Position numbers and translations under genes: made by a program | Notes under the pieces: generated by a model | Seen by the model: only the letters and a program-made list of their open reading frames with translations | What the model was told of the DNA's origin: nothing | Databases searched by the model: none | Shown here: piece by piece, positions 15,907 to 24,633 of the stretch | Position numbering within the stretch: the stretch's first letter is position 1 | Layout of the letters: each line of letters opens with the position of its first letter | Source of the DNA: JAWCLZ01 sp037443105 | Lineage (GTDB): Archaea > Halobacteriota > JAWCLZ01 | Assembly: GCA_037443105.1 (NCBI GenBank) | Contig: JBBIOZ010000002.1 | Coordinates: 1 to 42,121 of the forward strand | Reading direction: 5' to 3' | DNA: 42,121 bases

Positions 15907-16143
15907 ATGGTTATATCAATGGTTAAAATTGCAGCCGGGAGAAAGGCAGAGAAAGAAAAAGCTATCAAGTTTGGCAAGCTGGATGAATATATCAGAATAT
16001 TGAGGCTCACAAGAAAGCCCTCCCTCGAGGAGTTCACCATGATTGCCAAAGTAGCCGCTCTCGGGCTGTTAATCATTGGTTTCATTGGCTTCATTATTTA
16101 CCTCATAATGGTAACAATTCCAGAGTTATTGATGAGGAGATGA
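15907..16143 (+). CDS. secE: Preprotein translocase subunit SecE (Sec61 gamma)
   Basis: SecE clamps SecY in the protein-conducting channel. The 78-residue protein has an amphipathic N-terminal helix (YIRILRLTRKPSLEEFTMIA) and one membrane helix (about residues 48-69, ALGLLIIGFIGFIIYLIMV). RKPSxEEF is the archaeal/eukaryotic signature. The ribosome site GGAGAG places the start at the first ATG (15907); a second ATG at 15922 would shorten it by five residues. It is directly followed by spt5, the conserved archaeal order. Confidence 0.93.
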   Translation: MVISMVKIAAGRKAEKEKAIKFGKLDEYIRILRLTRKPSLEEFTMIAKVAALGLLIIGFIGFIIYLIMVTIPELLMRR

Positions 16144-16144
16144 A

Positions 16145-16738
16145 ATGAGCGAGGAGCAAAAAGCAGAACAAATCACACAGGGTGCGAAAGAAAAAATAGA
16201 GGAAAAAGGAAAAAAAGAGGAGAAAGTCGCTGAGACCCCTCCTCAGGAGAAGCCTTCTTTGATCTTTGCGGTTAAGACAACGGCAAATCAAGAGCGTGCA
16301 GTTGCAAATTTGCTGGAGAAGAGAGTTAAAAGGGAGAAATTCGATATCCGCGCGATACTGGTGCCCGATGAACTTAAAGGATATATACTGGTTGAAACAA
16401 CAATGCCTGAAATTGTAGAACAGGCCATTGCCAATATTACCCACGCGAGGAGCGTGGTGAAAGGGAGCTCCAGCTTTGCCGATGTGGAGCACTTCTTAAC
16501 ACCTAAGCCGGCGGTCACTGGCATATCTGAGGGTGCCATAATCGAGCTTATAGCCGGGCCTTTCAAGGGTGAAAAAGCAAGGGTCAAGCGGGTTGATGAA
16601 GCTAAGGAGGAAATCACTGTGGAATTATTCGAGGCAATGGTGCCAATTCCAGTCACCGTAAGGGGTGACCACGTTCGAATATTGAGCAAGGAAGAAACGG
16701 AGCATTCTCTGGAGAAAAGAGAGAAAGCTAGAAGGTGA
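16145..16738 (+). CDS. spt5: Transcription elongation factor Spt5 (archaeal NusG)
   Basis: Spt5 binds the RNA polymerase clamp, with Spt4, and raises processivity. An NGN domain (about residues 38-125, FAVKTTANQERAVANLLEKR) precedes a KOW domain (about 130-180, GAIIELIAGPFKGEKARVKR). The N-terminal 35 residues are an acidic/basic low-complexity tail (KGKKEEKVAETPPQEK) beyond the usual archaeal length of about 150. There is no internal ATG before the NGN domain that would remove it. The gene starts one base after secE stops and ends six bases before the preferred rpl11 start, so it is operonic. Confidence 0.95.
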   Translation: MSEEQKAEQITQGAKEKIEEKGKKEEKVAETPPQEKPSLIFAVKTTANQERAVANLLEKRVKREKFDIRAILVPDELKGYILVETTMPEIVEQAIANITHARSVVKGSSSFADVEHFLTPKPAVTGISEGAIIELIAGPFKGEKARVKRVDEAKEEITVELFEAMVPIPVTVRGDHVRILSKEETEHSLEKREKARR

Positions 16739-16743
16739 TCGCA

Positions 16744-17235
16744 ATGGCAATGGCAAAGGCAGTAAAAATACTGGTACCTGGCGGCAAAGCCACACCTGGG
16801 CCACCTATCGGTCCAGCACTTGGACCACTTGGGGTTAATATCAAGAAAGTGGTGGATGAAATCAATGAGAAGACCAAGCAATACAATGGTATGCAGGTAC
16901 CGGTTAAGGTAATCGTGGATGAGAAGAAAAATGTTACCATTGAAGTTGGCACGCCGCCTACATCAGCCCTCATAATGCAGGAAGCAGGAATTCAAAAGGG
17001 CAGTGGCAAGCCAAACACTGAGATCGTAGGCAATATTACTCTTGAGAAGGCAATAAGAATTGCGCAGATGAAAAAACAGAATTTGCTTTCCTACGATTTA
17101 AAGAAAGCAGTTAAAGAAGTAATTGGTACATGCGTGTCCCTTGGAGTTACAGTCGAGGGGAAAAAACCCAAGGAAGTGCAGCGGGCGATTGATAGAGGAG
17201 AATTTGATAAAATATTCAATAAGCAAAATTTGTAG
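16744..17235 (+). CDS. rpl11: Ribosomal protein uL11
   Basis: uL11 forms the GTPase-associated centre of the large subunit with 23S rRNA and the P stalk. The N-terminal domain has the signature GGKATPGPPIGPALGPLGVN near residues 12-31. The C-terminal RNA-binding domain includes KGSGKPNTEIVGNIT and ends KEVQRAIDRGEFD. I chose the ATG at 16744; a GTG at 16735 would overlap spt5, and another ATG lies at 16750. Usually the genes for L1, L10 and P1 follow; here purB follows directly. Transcription is shared with secE and spt5. Confidence 0.96.
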   Translation: MAMAKAVKILVPGGKATPGPPIGPALGPLGVNIKKVVDEINEKTKQYNGMQVPVKVIVDEKKNVTIEVGTPPTSALIMQEAGIQKGSGKPNTEIVGNITLEKAIRIAQMKKQNLLSYDLKKAVKEVIGTCVSLGVTVEGKKPKEVQRAIDRGEFDKIFNKQNL

Positions 17236-17236
17236 T

Positions 17237-18592
17237 ATGACGATTCATCCAATTGAATTTCGCTATGGAACAAGTGAAATGAAAAAAATCTGGGAAGAGG
17301 AAGTCAAACTGCAGAAACTTTTGGAGGTGGAGGTTGCCATAGCAAAAGCGCAAGCTGATGCTGGTTTTTTTGAAAAATATATAGCTGATCACATCGAGCA
17401 AGCTGCTAAGAAAGTCAAGCTAGATAGAGTTAGGCAAATTGAAAATGAAATCCGCCACGATATCATGGCAGTGGTACAAGCACTGGTGGAGCAGTGCCCG
17501 CCTGAAGCAGGTAGATGGGTGCACTTCGGAGCTACTTCAAATGATATTCTGGATACAGCGCTTGCATTGCAATTGAAGGAAGCTCTCGCTATTCTGGAGC
17601 AGAAGCTTAAAGGCCTGCTCGCTATACTTATGAAGCAAGCATATGCCCACAGGTATACTGTTTGCGCCGGTAGAACGCATGGTCAAATTGCCACCCCCAC
17701 AACCTACGGCTTGAGATTCGCTATTTGGTGCGCTGAAATTTCAAGACATATTGAGAGACTTAGAGAGCTAAGACCGCGCTTGCTAGTTGGGAAGATGGCG
17801 GGGGCTGTTGGCACTCAAGCGGCGCTGGGCAAGCGAGGCATAGAAGTTCAGAAGCGTGTGGTTCGATATCTCGGACTTGGAAGTGTCGATGTATGCAATC
17901 AAATAGTGCAGCGGGACCGCCACGCTGAATATATAATGTATCTAGCAAATCTTGTCACCACGCTTGATAAAATCGCTCTTGAGATAAGGAGCCTGCAGCG
18001 ATCAGAAATAGCTGAGGTGGAAGAGGGCATTGGCGAGCGGCAAGTTGGCTCCTCAACCATGCCTCATAAAAGAAATCCTGTTCGATGCGAGCAAATTTGC
18101 GGACTTGCTAGAGTGATCAGAAGCTACGTGGAGCCAGCGCTTCAAAATAATTTACTCTGGGATGAGCGCGATCTCACAAATTCCTCATGCGAGCGCGTGA
18201 TAATACCTGAAGCCACAATTCTCACAGATCATATTTTGAGACTCGCGAGAGAAGTGATCGAGGGTTTAACCTTCTACCCTGAGAACATCCGTAAAAATCT
18301 AGAGTTGATGAGGGGCTTAAATATGAGCGAAGCGGTGATGATAAAGCTTACCGAACGCGGCATGCCTAGGCAGGAAGCTCACGAGTTAATGCGTGCTGCA
18401 AGCAGGAGGGCATTCGCTGAAAAAAAGCATTTTAAAGAAGTGCTGAGGGAGGAGGAAGCAGTTTTAAAATATATCAGAGAAGAGGAACTCGAGGAATTGC
18501 TCAAGCCCGAGAATTATATAGGCACAGCTGTGGAGCAGGTTGAAAATTTAATTAGCAAGCTAAGCAAGCAATTTAATATCGCGATGGAGTGA
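17237..18592 (+). CDS. purB: Adenylosuccinate lyase
   Basis: PurB catalyses two steps of purine synthesis: cleavage of SAICAR and of adenylosuccinate, each releasing fumarate. The superfamily signature GSSTMPHKRNP is at residues 271-281. HFGATSNDILDTA near 95-107 and GRTHGQIATPTTYG near 145-158 carry the catalytic histidines. The 451-residue length is normal. The start is the ATG one base after the rpl11 stop; the frame is open further upstream into rpl11 but without a reason to extend. It is homologous to argH in this same window, with a clearly different signature. Confidence 0.96.
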   Translation: MTIHPIEFRYGTSEMKKIWEEEVKLQKLLEVEVAIAKAQADAGFFEKYIADHIEQAAKKVKLDRVRQIENEIRHDIMAVVQALVEQCPPEAGRWVHFGATSNDILDTALALQLKEALAILEQKLKGLLAILMKQAYAHRYTVCAGRTHGQIATPTTYGLRFAIWCAEISRHIERLRELRPRLLVGKMAGAVGTQAALGKRGIEVQKRVVRYLGLGSVDVCNQIVQRDRHAEYIMYLANLVTTLDKIALEIRSLQRSEIAEVEEGIGERQVGSSTMPHKRNPVRCEQICGLARVIRSYVEPALQNNLLWDERDLTNSSCERVIIPEATILTDHILRLAREVIEGLTFYPENIRKNLELMRGLNMSEAVMIKLTERGMPRQEAHELMRAASRRAFAEKKHFKEVLREEEAVLKYIREEELEELLKPENYIGTAVEQVENLISKLSKQFNIAME

Positions 18593-18602
18593 AGGTGTTG
18601 AG

Positions 18603-18890
18603 TTGAAGCTTTTACTTGATGAAATGTATTCTGGTTTGAAAGAGTATTTTGAAATTCTAGGCTGGGAAGTGCTTACAGTTCAGGAAGCAGGTTTGCAGGG
18701 GGCGAGGGATAAAGACATTGTGGAATATGCCAAGAACAAAGATCTGCTATTGGTGACTCAAGATCAAAAATCAGCGGAACTAGCTGAGCTTGTGGGTGTT
18801 AAATGCGTGCTGATATCAAGCGCTATGATAGCCAAGATTGCTGATGCAAAAATAAGAGAAAAGTATGGAAGTATAGCGTGCTCTCCCTAA
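18603..18890 (+). CDS. DUF5615 PIN-like protein (95 aa)
   Basis: The protein begins KLLLDEMYSGLKEYFEILGW and continues DKDIVEYAKNKDLLLVTQDQ, the arrangement of acidic residues (LLDE, D.DI, TQD) seen in DUF5615/PIN-like small proteins. Some of these are predicted RNases and toxin-like; others are of unknown role. The start is TTG with AAGGTG upstream, ten bases after purB. No antitoxin-like partner gene is adjacent, so a toxin-antitoxin role is doubtful. It is probably translated with the secE operon. Confidence 0.7.
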   Translation: MKLLLDEMYSGLKEYFEILGWEVLTVQEAGLQGARDKDIVEYAKNKDLLLVTQDQKSAELAELVGVKCVLISSAMIAKIADAKIREKYGSIACSP

Positions 18891-18946
18891 CATTCCTTCT
18901 GGTTTACTCCTTCAATCTGCGAATTAGCTTTGTTTAGTTCAAAGTC

Positions 18947-19438
18947 TTAAAATTTATATCCTATCTTCCTCAGAAACGCCTTTCTCTCCTCAACATCCTT
19001 TTCACTTTCTATGCCCCTTGGCTTCAATCCATCTATCACTCCTAGAATCCCCCTCCCCTGCTCTGTCTCAGCGATTACTACTTCAACTGGGTTTGCAGTT
19101 GCACAGTATAAATTCACGACCTCCGGCACGCTTTTCACCCGCTGGAGAATATTAATAGGATAGGCATTTTTAAGGAAAATCAAGAAGCAGTGACCGCAAG
19201 CTATCTTAAGTACGTTCTCAGCCGCGGCTTTCTTCAGCTCTTCATCGTTACCAGCGCTTCTTACAAGGCACGGACCCGAGGATTCGCTGAATGCAAGCCC
19301 AAATTTTGCCTGCGGTACTGTATTCACTATTGCTTCATACAAATCTTCAACTGTCTTTATAAAATGACTCTGCCCCAAGATGAGATTGCAGTCCCTAGGT
19401 GCTTCTATTTTAACAATTTGAATTTCAATTTTACTCAA
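18947..19438 (-). CDS. Adenosine-specific kinase family protein (COG1839)
   Basis: The 163-residue protein matches the archaeal/bacterial family once described as adenosine-specific kinase. Recognisable blocks are LGQSHFIKTVEDLYEAIV near residues 22-39, KFGLAFSESSGPCLVRSAGN near 45-64, GHCFLIFL, and the ending EQGRGILGVIDGLKPRGIE. The biochemical role rests on one crystal structure-based proposal, so the name is provisional. The start is TTG at 19438 with GAGGG seven bases upstream. It stands alone between genes on the plus strand. Confidence 0.85.
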   Translation of the reverse strand: MSKIEIQIVKIEAPRDCNLILGQSHFIKTVEDLYEAIVNTVPQAKFGLAFSESSGPCLVRSAGNDEELKKAAAENVLKIACGHCFLIFLKNAYPINILQRVKSVPEVVNLYCATANPVEVVIAETEQGRGILGVIDGLKPRGIESEKDVEERKAFLRKIGYKF

Positions 19439-19582
19439 ATCAAATCCCTCTTTACATATACTGCATTCAAGTATTCTTTATACTGCAATTCAAATATAAT
19501 TAATTTGGTTGATAAGCAGTTTATGTAAACGCAACATAAATAAGAGCGATTGGATTAAATATCGATTGGAGGTAGAAAAGAA

Positions 19583-20863
19583 TTGAATGAATGGATAGCT
19601 GTTTACTTGATTCTTTTGATAGTCCTATTAATGCTATCCGCATTTTTCTCAGCATCTGAGATAGCCATCTTTTCCTCAAATAAAATCAGATTGAAAAAAT
19701 ACGCTGAGGATGGAAATAAAAATGCGATTCTCATCGAGCAAATGCTTCAAAATCCAGATGGAGTTTTAAATACCATTCTAATTGTGAATAACGCTGTAAA
19801 TCTTGGTGTAGCTGCAATAGCAACTGCAATTGCAATAGATTTTTTCGGGAATATAGGCATCGGAATCGCAACCGGGATCGCAACCCTGTTCATATTAACT
19901 TTTGGGGAGATAGTTCCAAAAAGTTATGCTGCTAAAAATGCAGATCAAGTTGCACTTGCAGTGGCTAAGCCCATGAATTTCTTAATTCGCCTCCTCTGCC
20001 CAATTGTTTTGATATTCAACGCGCTTACCAGTTCTTTGATCAAAGCTCTGGGTGGAGAGCCCACGAAGCCCATGCCACGTATAACTCAAGAGGATTTAAA
20101 AATACTTCTCAAACTTGGCGAACAGGAAGGCGTGGTGGAGAAGAGGGAGAAGAAGATGATAAACGGGGTCTTTGAATTTGGGGAAAAGACTGCGAAGGAA
20201 GTTATGCTTCCACGAATAGACATGGATTGCATCGAGGTTAATTCCACTCTTGAGGAGGCACTCAAGGTTTTGCTTAAAAACAGACGGTCGCGCTTGCCTG
20301 TATACGATGGTACGATAGATAACATCGTGGGTATTTTAAATCTCAAGGACTTGCTGCATTTAATTAAGGAGAAAAGATATGGCACTCCAATTAAGGAAAT
20401 AATCCGACCTCCCTATTTTATTCCGGAGTCCAAAAAATTGAGAGACCTTTTGAAGGAGTTTCAGCAGAATAGAATTCAAATGGCAATTGTTGTTGATGAA
20501 TATGGTGGAACAGCAGGGCTTATCACCCTAGAAGATGTCTTAGAGGAGATAGTGGGAGAGATTCTTGACGAATATGATTCGCTGGAAACCAATATTCAAA
20601 TGGTAAGTGAGAAAATTGCCATCGTGGATGCAAAGATAAATATAGATGAGGTAAATGAGGCCCTTGGTGTGGATCTACCAAGCGGGGAGTATGAAACAAT
20701 TGGGGGTTTGATCTTCGACCGCCTTGGCAAAATTCCATCTCCTGGGGAGAAAATAGAGGTAGATGGCAAAGTCTTAATTGTGGAAAGTATGCGCGGGCGG
20801 AGGATCTCTAAGGTAAAAATTTTACTCCGCGAGGACATAAGGACGAGTTTGCCTTCTGCATAA
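19583..20863 (+). CDS. CNNM/CorC (HlyC) family transporter-associated protein
   Basis: The 426-residue protein has an N-terminal DUF21 membrane domain with three or four helices (about residues 5-150; FFSASEIAIFSSNKIRLKKY is characteristic). A CBS pair follows (about 205-325, VMLPRIDMDCIEV and VVDEYGGTAGLITLEDVLEE). A C-terminal CorC/HlyC domain (about 340-420) contains TIGGLIFDRLGKIPSPGEKI. Members transport or regulate Mg2+ or Co2+ across the membrane, with CBS domains sensing nucleotide. The TTG start is nine bases after a GGAGGT ribosome site. Confidence 0.93.
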   Translation: MNEWIAVYLILLIVLLMLSAFFSASEIAIFSSNKIRLKKYAEDGNKNAILIEQMLQNPDGVLNTILIVNNAVNLGVAAIATAIAIDFFGNIGIGIATGIATLFILTFGEIVPKSYAAKNADQVALAVAKPMNFLIRLLCPIVLIFNALTSSLIKALGGEPTKPMPRITQEDLKILLKLGEQEGVVEKREKKMINGVFEFGEKTAKEVMLPRIDMDCIEVNSTLEEALKVLLKNRRSRLPVYDGTIDNIVGILNLKDLLHLIKEKRYGTPIKEIIRPPYFIPESKKLRDLLKEFQQNRIQMAIVVDEYGGTAGLITLEDVLEEIVGEILDEYDSLETNIQMVSEKIAIVDAKINIDEVNEALGVDLPSGEYETIGGLIFDRLGKIPSPGEKIEVDGKVLIVESMRGRRISKVKILLREDIRTSLPSA

Positions 20864-20906
20864 AGCTGATATATTAGCTAGTTGGATATGAGCAAAAGGT
20901 GGAATC

Positions 20907-21257
20907 ATGATACCTGGAATGGGCAGGGGAATGAATCCTAAGAAGCTTCAGCAAATGATGAAGCAAATGGGTATCGAAATCAGCGAGGTTGAAGGAGTCA
21001 AGGAGGTAATAATTCGCACCTCTGATAAAGAAATTATATTTAAAGATGCTCAAGTAACACTGATGGAGGCGAGAGGCATTAAAACCTATCAGATCATTGG
21101 CACGCCTGAAGAAAAGGCAATTGAAGTCAACATTCCAGAGGCAGACATCAAGCTTGTGATGGAGCAAACCGGCACTAGCGAGGAAAGCGCTAGAGCAGCT
21201 TTAATTGAAACCAAGGGTGACCTTGCAGAAGCAATTCTGAAGCTAACATCTAAGTAA
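20907..21257 (+). CDS. nac: Nascent polypeptide-associated complex protein
   Basis: Archaeal NAC is a homodimer that binds ribosomes and nascent chains near the exit tunnel. The N-terminus is glycine/methionine-rich (MIPGMGRGMNPKKLQQMMKQ). The NAC domain covers about residues 25-75 with VIIRTSDKEIIFKDAQVTLM, and a C-terminal UBA domain covers about 78-115 (VMEQTGTSEESARAALIETK). The 116-residue length is standard. A GGTGG ribosome site precedes the ATG. The tRNA methyltransferase gene starts two bases after the stop, so both are translated from one message. Confidence 0.96.
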   Translation: MIPGMGRGMNPKKLQQMMKQMGIEISEVEGVKEVIIRTSDKEIIFKDAQVTLMEARGIKTYQIIGTPEEKAIEVNIPEADIKLVMEQTGTSEESARAALIETKGDLAEAILKLTSK

Positions 21258-21259
21258 GC

Positions 21260-22004
21260 ATGCTGAGAGATGGCGATATTGTTTTGCTGAAGAAAAATGG
21301 AAGAGAGTTCTTAGTTTCAGTAGGTGAAGGCGAGCTTCACACAGACGTGGGGATAATTAAGCTTTCTGAGCTGAGGGGAAGAAACTTTGGGGAGAAAATT
21401 GCTACACATCTGAAACAAGAGTTTGTGATAATGCAGCCGCGCATGTTTGATTTATTCCGCAATCTGAAAAGAGTTGGTACGCCGATGATGCCAAAGGACA
21501 TAGGAGTTATTATGGCGTACACAGGGATCTCACCCAGCGATAAAGTACTTGATGCAGGCACAGGCTCAGGTATTCTTGCAATTTTCCTTGGCAACATCGT
21601 GCGCAGTGGAAGGGTAATAAGCTATGAAAAAAAAGAGGAGTTTGTAAAGATTGCTCGTGAAAATGTTTCAATCGCTGGGTTGAGGAATGTGGAGGTCAGA
21701 CACGGCGATATTTTCGAGGAAATAGAAAAATTGGAGGAACGGTTTGACATTGTAACCCTTGACCTTGAACGCGCGCATAGAATAATTTCCAAGCTTCGCA
21801 GAGTGCTGAAGCCAGCGGCTATGGGCTGCTTATTCTCCCTACTTTGAACATACAAAGCAAATTCGCATCGCTCTGGAGAGAGAAAAATACAGCGAGATTA
21901 GAACCATTGAGGTCATTGAAAGAGAAATCGAATTTGGAGAAAAAGGCACGAGACCAAGTTCGAGAATGAGCCACAGCGGGTATATTACTCTTGCAAGATC
22001 ATAG
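21260..22004 (+). pseudogene. trmI: tRNA (adenine-N1)-methyltransferase TrmI, frameshifted
   Basis: The enzyme methylates A57/A58 in the T loop of tRNA using SAM. An N-terminal domain (about residues 1-75) precedes the Rossmann fold with motif I LDAGTGSG near 97-104. The first frame ends prematurely at 21845-21847. The missing C-terminus continues one base later as AYSPYFEHTKQIRIALEREK and on to GYITLARS at the TAG, 22002-22004. Dropping one G from the GGG at 21823-21825 gives an intact 247-residue protein reading LKPAAMAAYSPYFE. The sequence quality around the defect is otherwise gene-like, so a base-calling error is a strong alternative to a real mutation. Confidence 0.85.
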
Positions 22005-22008
22005 TTTT

Positions 22009-23715
22009 TCATTTGAACCGCTTGAGCAATTCTTCAACTGGAAGAGTATTAAGCACATCTTTCGCCTGAAGCCAAGCTCGACGTGCAGTAGCAACTCCAT
22101 ACTTCATAAGGTCGAGTGAGGCTATGGAATGTGCATCGGTGCCTATGCTAATAGCAACGCCATACTCCCTCGCTTTCCTTGCATCTATATCTCTTAAATC
22201 TAGTCTATCCGGACTCGCGCTTATTTCCAGAGCGGTTTCAGTCTCCGCTGCTACTTCAAAGATTTTCTCCACATCAACTTCATATGGAGCTCTTTTTTCA
22301 ATCAATCTACCAGTAGGATGACTTATGATATCAACGTGTTCATTTTCCATTGCAGATACAATTCTTGAAGTTATTTTTTCCTTCGGCTGGCGAAAGCCTG
22401 AGTGTATGCCAGCGATCACTAGATCAAATTGCTTCAACTCAGCATCGCTGAAGTCTATTTCCCCATTGCTTAAAATATTAACCTCAACTCCTGAGATTAT
22501 CGTGAAGTCCTTGAACTTTTCATTCAATTCCTTTATTTCCCTTCTCTGCTCGTGGATTTCTTCGGCCTCTAAACCAGCTGCAACGCCAAGTGATTTGGAG
22601 TGATCGCATATTGCAATATATTCATAGCCCCGCTGCTTTGCAGCCATTGCCATTTCCTGTATACTTGCACTGCCATCACTCCAATTGCTATGCACGTGGA
22701 GGTCGCCTTTAATCTCGGTATAATCAACAAGCTTGGGCAGCTTGTTCTGCTTCGCAGCTTCGATTTCACCTTGATCCTCGCGGAGTTCAGGAGGAATGTA
22801 TTGCAGTCCCAGAATCTGGTAAATTTCTTCCTCTCTTTCTCCAGCAATTTTTCTATCTCCCTTGAAAACTCCATATTCATTTATCTTCAAATTCAGCCTG
22901 CTTGCCATCTCTCGAAGCTTTATATTATGAGCTTTAGAGCCGGTGAAATACTGCAGTGCAGCGCCCCAGCAGCTTGGATCGATAACTCTCAGGTCGATCT
23001 GAAGGTTGTCCTTTGTAAGAATACTTGCTTTGGTTTCTCCAGTGGCGAGCACTTCCTTTACAACTGGTAATGAGGTAAAGGCCCTCATCACTGCAGCAGG
23101 CTCTTTTGAAGCAGCGAGTATATCTATATCCCCAATTGTTTCTTTCATCCGCCTTATGCTTCCAGCTGCCTCGATCTTCCCGACCTCTTTCAGCTGCTTC
23201 ATATATTTTATTATCTCTTCAGCCGCTGGAAGAGCGATGCCTAGGAGCATTCTTCCGGTTCTTGCTCGAAGCATTTGAATGCCGCGCAGGATATTTTCCT
23301 CAGTCTTAGCACCCATTCTAGGTAGCTTTCGGATTCTTTGCTCCACCGCCGCTTTCTCAAGTGCTTCTAAATTATCTATACCCAGTTTTTCATAGAGCAA
23401 TTTAGCAATTTTTGGCCCAACCCCTGGTACCTTCTGGATTTCAATCAATCCAACTGGAAATTCTTTCTTAAGGTCCTCGAGATATTTGCACCTGTTGGTT
23501 GTTAAATATTCATGAATCTTAAGAGCTATACTTTCCCCAACTCCCGGTATCTCCATTAGCCTCTCCACGCTGCTATAGCTTTCGATAGCTACTGGCAGGT
23601 TTTCGATGCTTCTGCCTGCTTCTCTATATGCAGCTATGCGATAGATGCTTTCTCCTTTCAGCTCGAGCAAATCTGCGATTTCAAATAGCATTTGAGCTAC
23701 TTCTGGATTTCTCAT
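22009..23715 (-). CDS. polX: DNA polymerase X family protein with PHP domain
   Basis: This 568-residue protein has the architecture of bacterial/archaeal PolX repair polymerases. The N-terminal helical and helix-hairpin-helix region (1-150) has IPGVGESIALK near 56-66 and VPGVGPKIAKLL near 96-107. The polymerase palm has AGSIRR near 184-189 and the metal-binding GDIDIL at 195-200. The C-terminal PHP domain begins DLHVHSNWSDGS near 337-348 and continues AICDHSKSLGVA and ISIGTDAHS, giving predicted 3'-5' exonuclease and AP-site processing. Its stop lies four bases from that of trmI on the other strand. Confidence 0.94.
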   Translation of the reverse strand: MRNPEVAQMLFEIADLLELKGESIYRIAAYREAGRSIENLPVAIESYSSVERLMEIPGVGESIALKIHEYLTTNRCKYLEDLKKEFPVGLIEIQKVPGVGPKIAKLLYEKLGIDNLEALEKAAVEQRIRKLPRMGAKTEENILRGIQMLRARTGRMLLGIALPAAEEIIKYMKQLKEVGKIEAAGSIRRMKETIGDIDILAASKEPAAVMRAFTSLPVVKEVLATGETKASILTKDNLQIDLRVIDPSCWGAALQYFTGSKAHNIKLREMASRLNLKINEYGVFKGDRKIAGEREEEIYQILGLQYIPPELREDQGEIEAAKQNKLPKLVDYTEIKGDLHVHSNWSDGSASIQEMAMAAKQRGYEYIAICDHSKSLGVAAGLEAEEIHEQRREIKELNEKFKDFTIISGVEVNILSNGEIDFSDAELKQFDLVIAGIHSGFRQPKEKITSRIVSAMENEHVDIISHPTGRLIEKRAPYEVDVEKIFEVAAETETALEISASPDRLDLRDIDARKAREYGVAISIGTDAHSIASLDLMKYGVATARRAWLQAKDVLNTLPVEELLKRFK

Positions 23716-23776
23716 TCAACGTATAATTAGGGACAAGGTCAATATAACCCTTCTTTCAAATATATATTTGATTGAG

Positions 23777-24553
23777 ATGGAGATCAGAATTTATAGAAAA
23801 CTGGAATTGAACCAACCTGTGATGCTAGCAGGTGCTCCTGGGATGGGATTGGTTGCAAAGCAGGTGGTTGATTACTGCATTGCAAAGCTTCATTCAGAGT
23901 TAATTGGAGCCATCCCAGCTCCTTATGATCATCAACCCATAGCTGTTTTCGATAAATATGGCCTGCTTCAGCCATTGAGACAGAGAGATCCCTATAGATT
24001 TTATATTTCAAGGCAGGGTAAATGCGATTTGGTCTTCTTCAGTGCTGACCTCCAGCCTTCGCTTCCTGAGAAGCAAAATGAGCTTGCAGATGCTGTAGCG
24101 CTAGCTGCTAAGCAGCTTAATGTGAGAAGAATATATACAGCTGCTGCGCTGCCTGTTCCAACGCGCGTTGATATGCCTCGGATATATGGGGTGGCATCCA
24201 AGCCTGAGCTGATGGGGTTTTTAACCGATAGAGGGGTGATTCCGATGTCTGGCGAAGTGAGCGGTTTCAATGGAGTTTTGATTGAATATGCTTGGAGGCA
24301 CGGGATTGAGGCTATTTGCCTGCTTGGTGAAACCTATGTCTATCATATCGGCAATCCCTATGATCCAATTGACTTCAAAGCCTCACTTGCGCTGGTCAAA
24401 AAATTCTCAGAACTCGAGACTATAGAGATAGATGTAGCAGAATTGGAAAGCGAGGCCAAGAGATGTAATGAGCGCATTAGAGGCTTTGAAAGGGAGTTTG
24501 AGAAAAAGACTCAGGCTCTTAAATCTGCGGATGACCTGCGCTATATAGGTTGA
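23777..24553 (+). CDS. PAC2 family protein (proteasome assembly chaperone-like)
   Basis: The protein starts MEIRIYRKLELNQPVMLAGA and has the PAC2 blocks PGMGLVAKQVVDYCIAKL near residues 22-39 and IYTAAALPVPTR near 126-137. FNGVLIEYAWRHGIEAICLL and GETYVYHIGNPYDP are the C-terminal pocket. The family includes archaeal PbaA/PbaB and eukaryotic PAC2. Some archaeal members bind proteasomes and others do not, so the proteasome role is only suggested by the PAN gene in the window. The ATG at 23777 is preferred over a TTG three codons earlier. A short coiled coil ends the protein. Confidence 0.85.
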   Translation: MEIRIYRKLELNQPVMLAGAPGMGLVAKQVVDYCIAKLHSELIGAIPAPYDHQPIAVFDKYGLLQPLRQRDPYRFYISRQGKCDLVFFSADLQPSLPEKQNELADAVALAAKQLNVRRIYTAAALPVPTRVDMPRIYGVASKPELMGFLTDRGVIPMSGEVSGFNGVLIEYAWRHGIEAICLLGETYVYHIGNPYDPIDFKASLALVKKFSELETIEIDVAELESEAKRCNERIRGFEREFEKKTQALKSADDLRYIG

Positions 24554-24633
24554 AGTAATAAAATTTATGTGAACCATTCTAAAAAATTATATTTTAAAAA
24601 GTCAATTTTAGGAAGGCTTTAGGAGGTGAACCT

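Noticed and set aside
17123..17236. Longer N-terminus for purB, extending into rpl11
   Set aside because: The extension overlaps a conserved gene, has no ribosome site, and the family begins near the ATG at 17237.
18603..18890. DUF5615 gene as half of a toxin-antitoxin pair
   Set aside because: No small antitoxin-like gene is adjacent; its neighbours are purB and a convergent metabolic gene.
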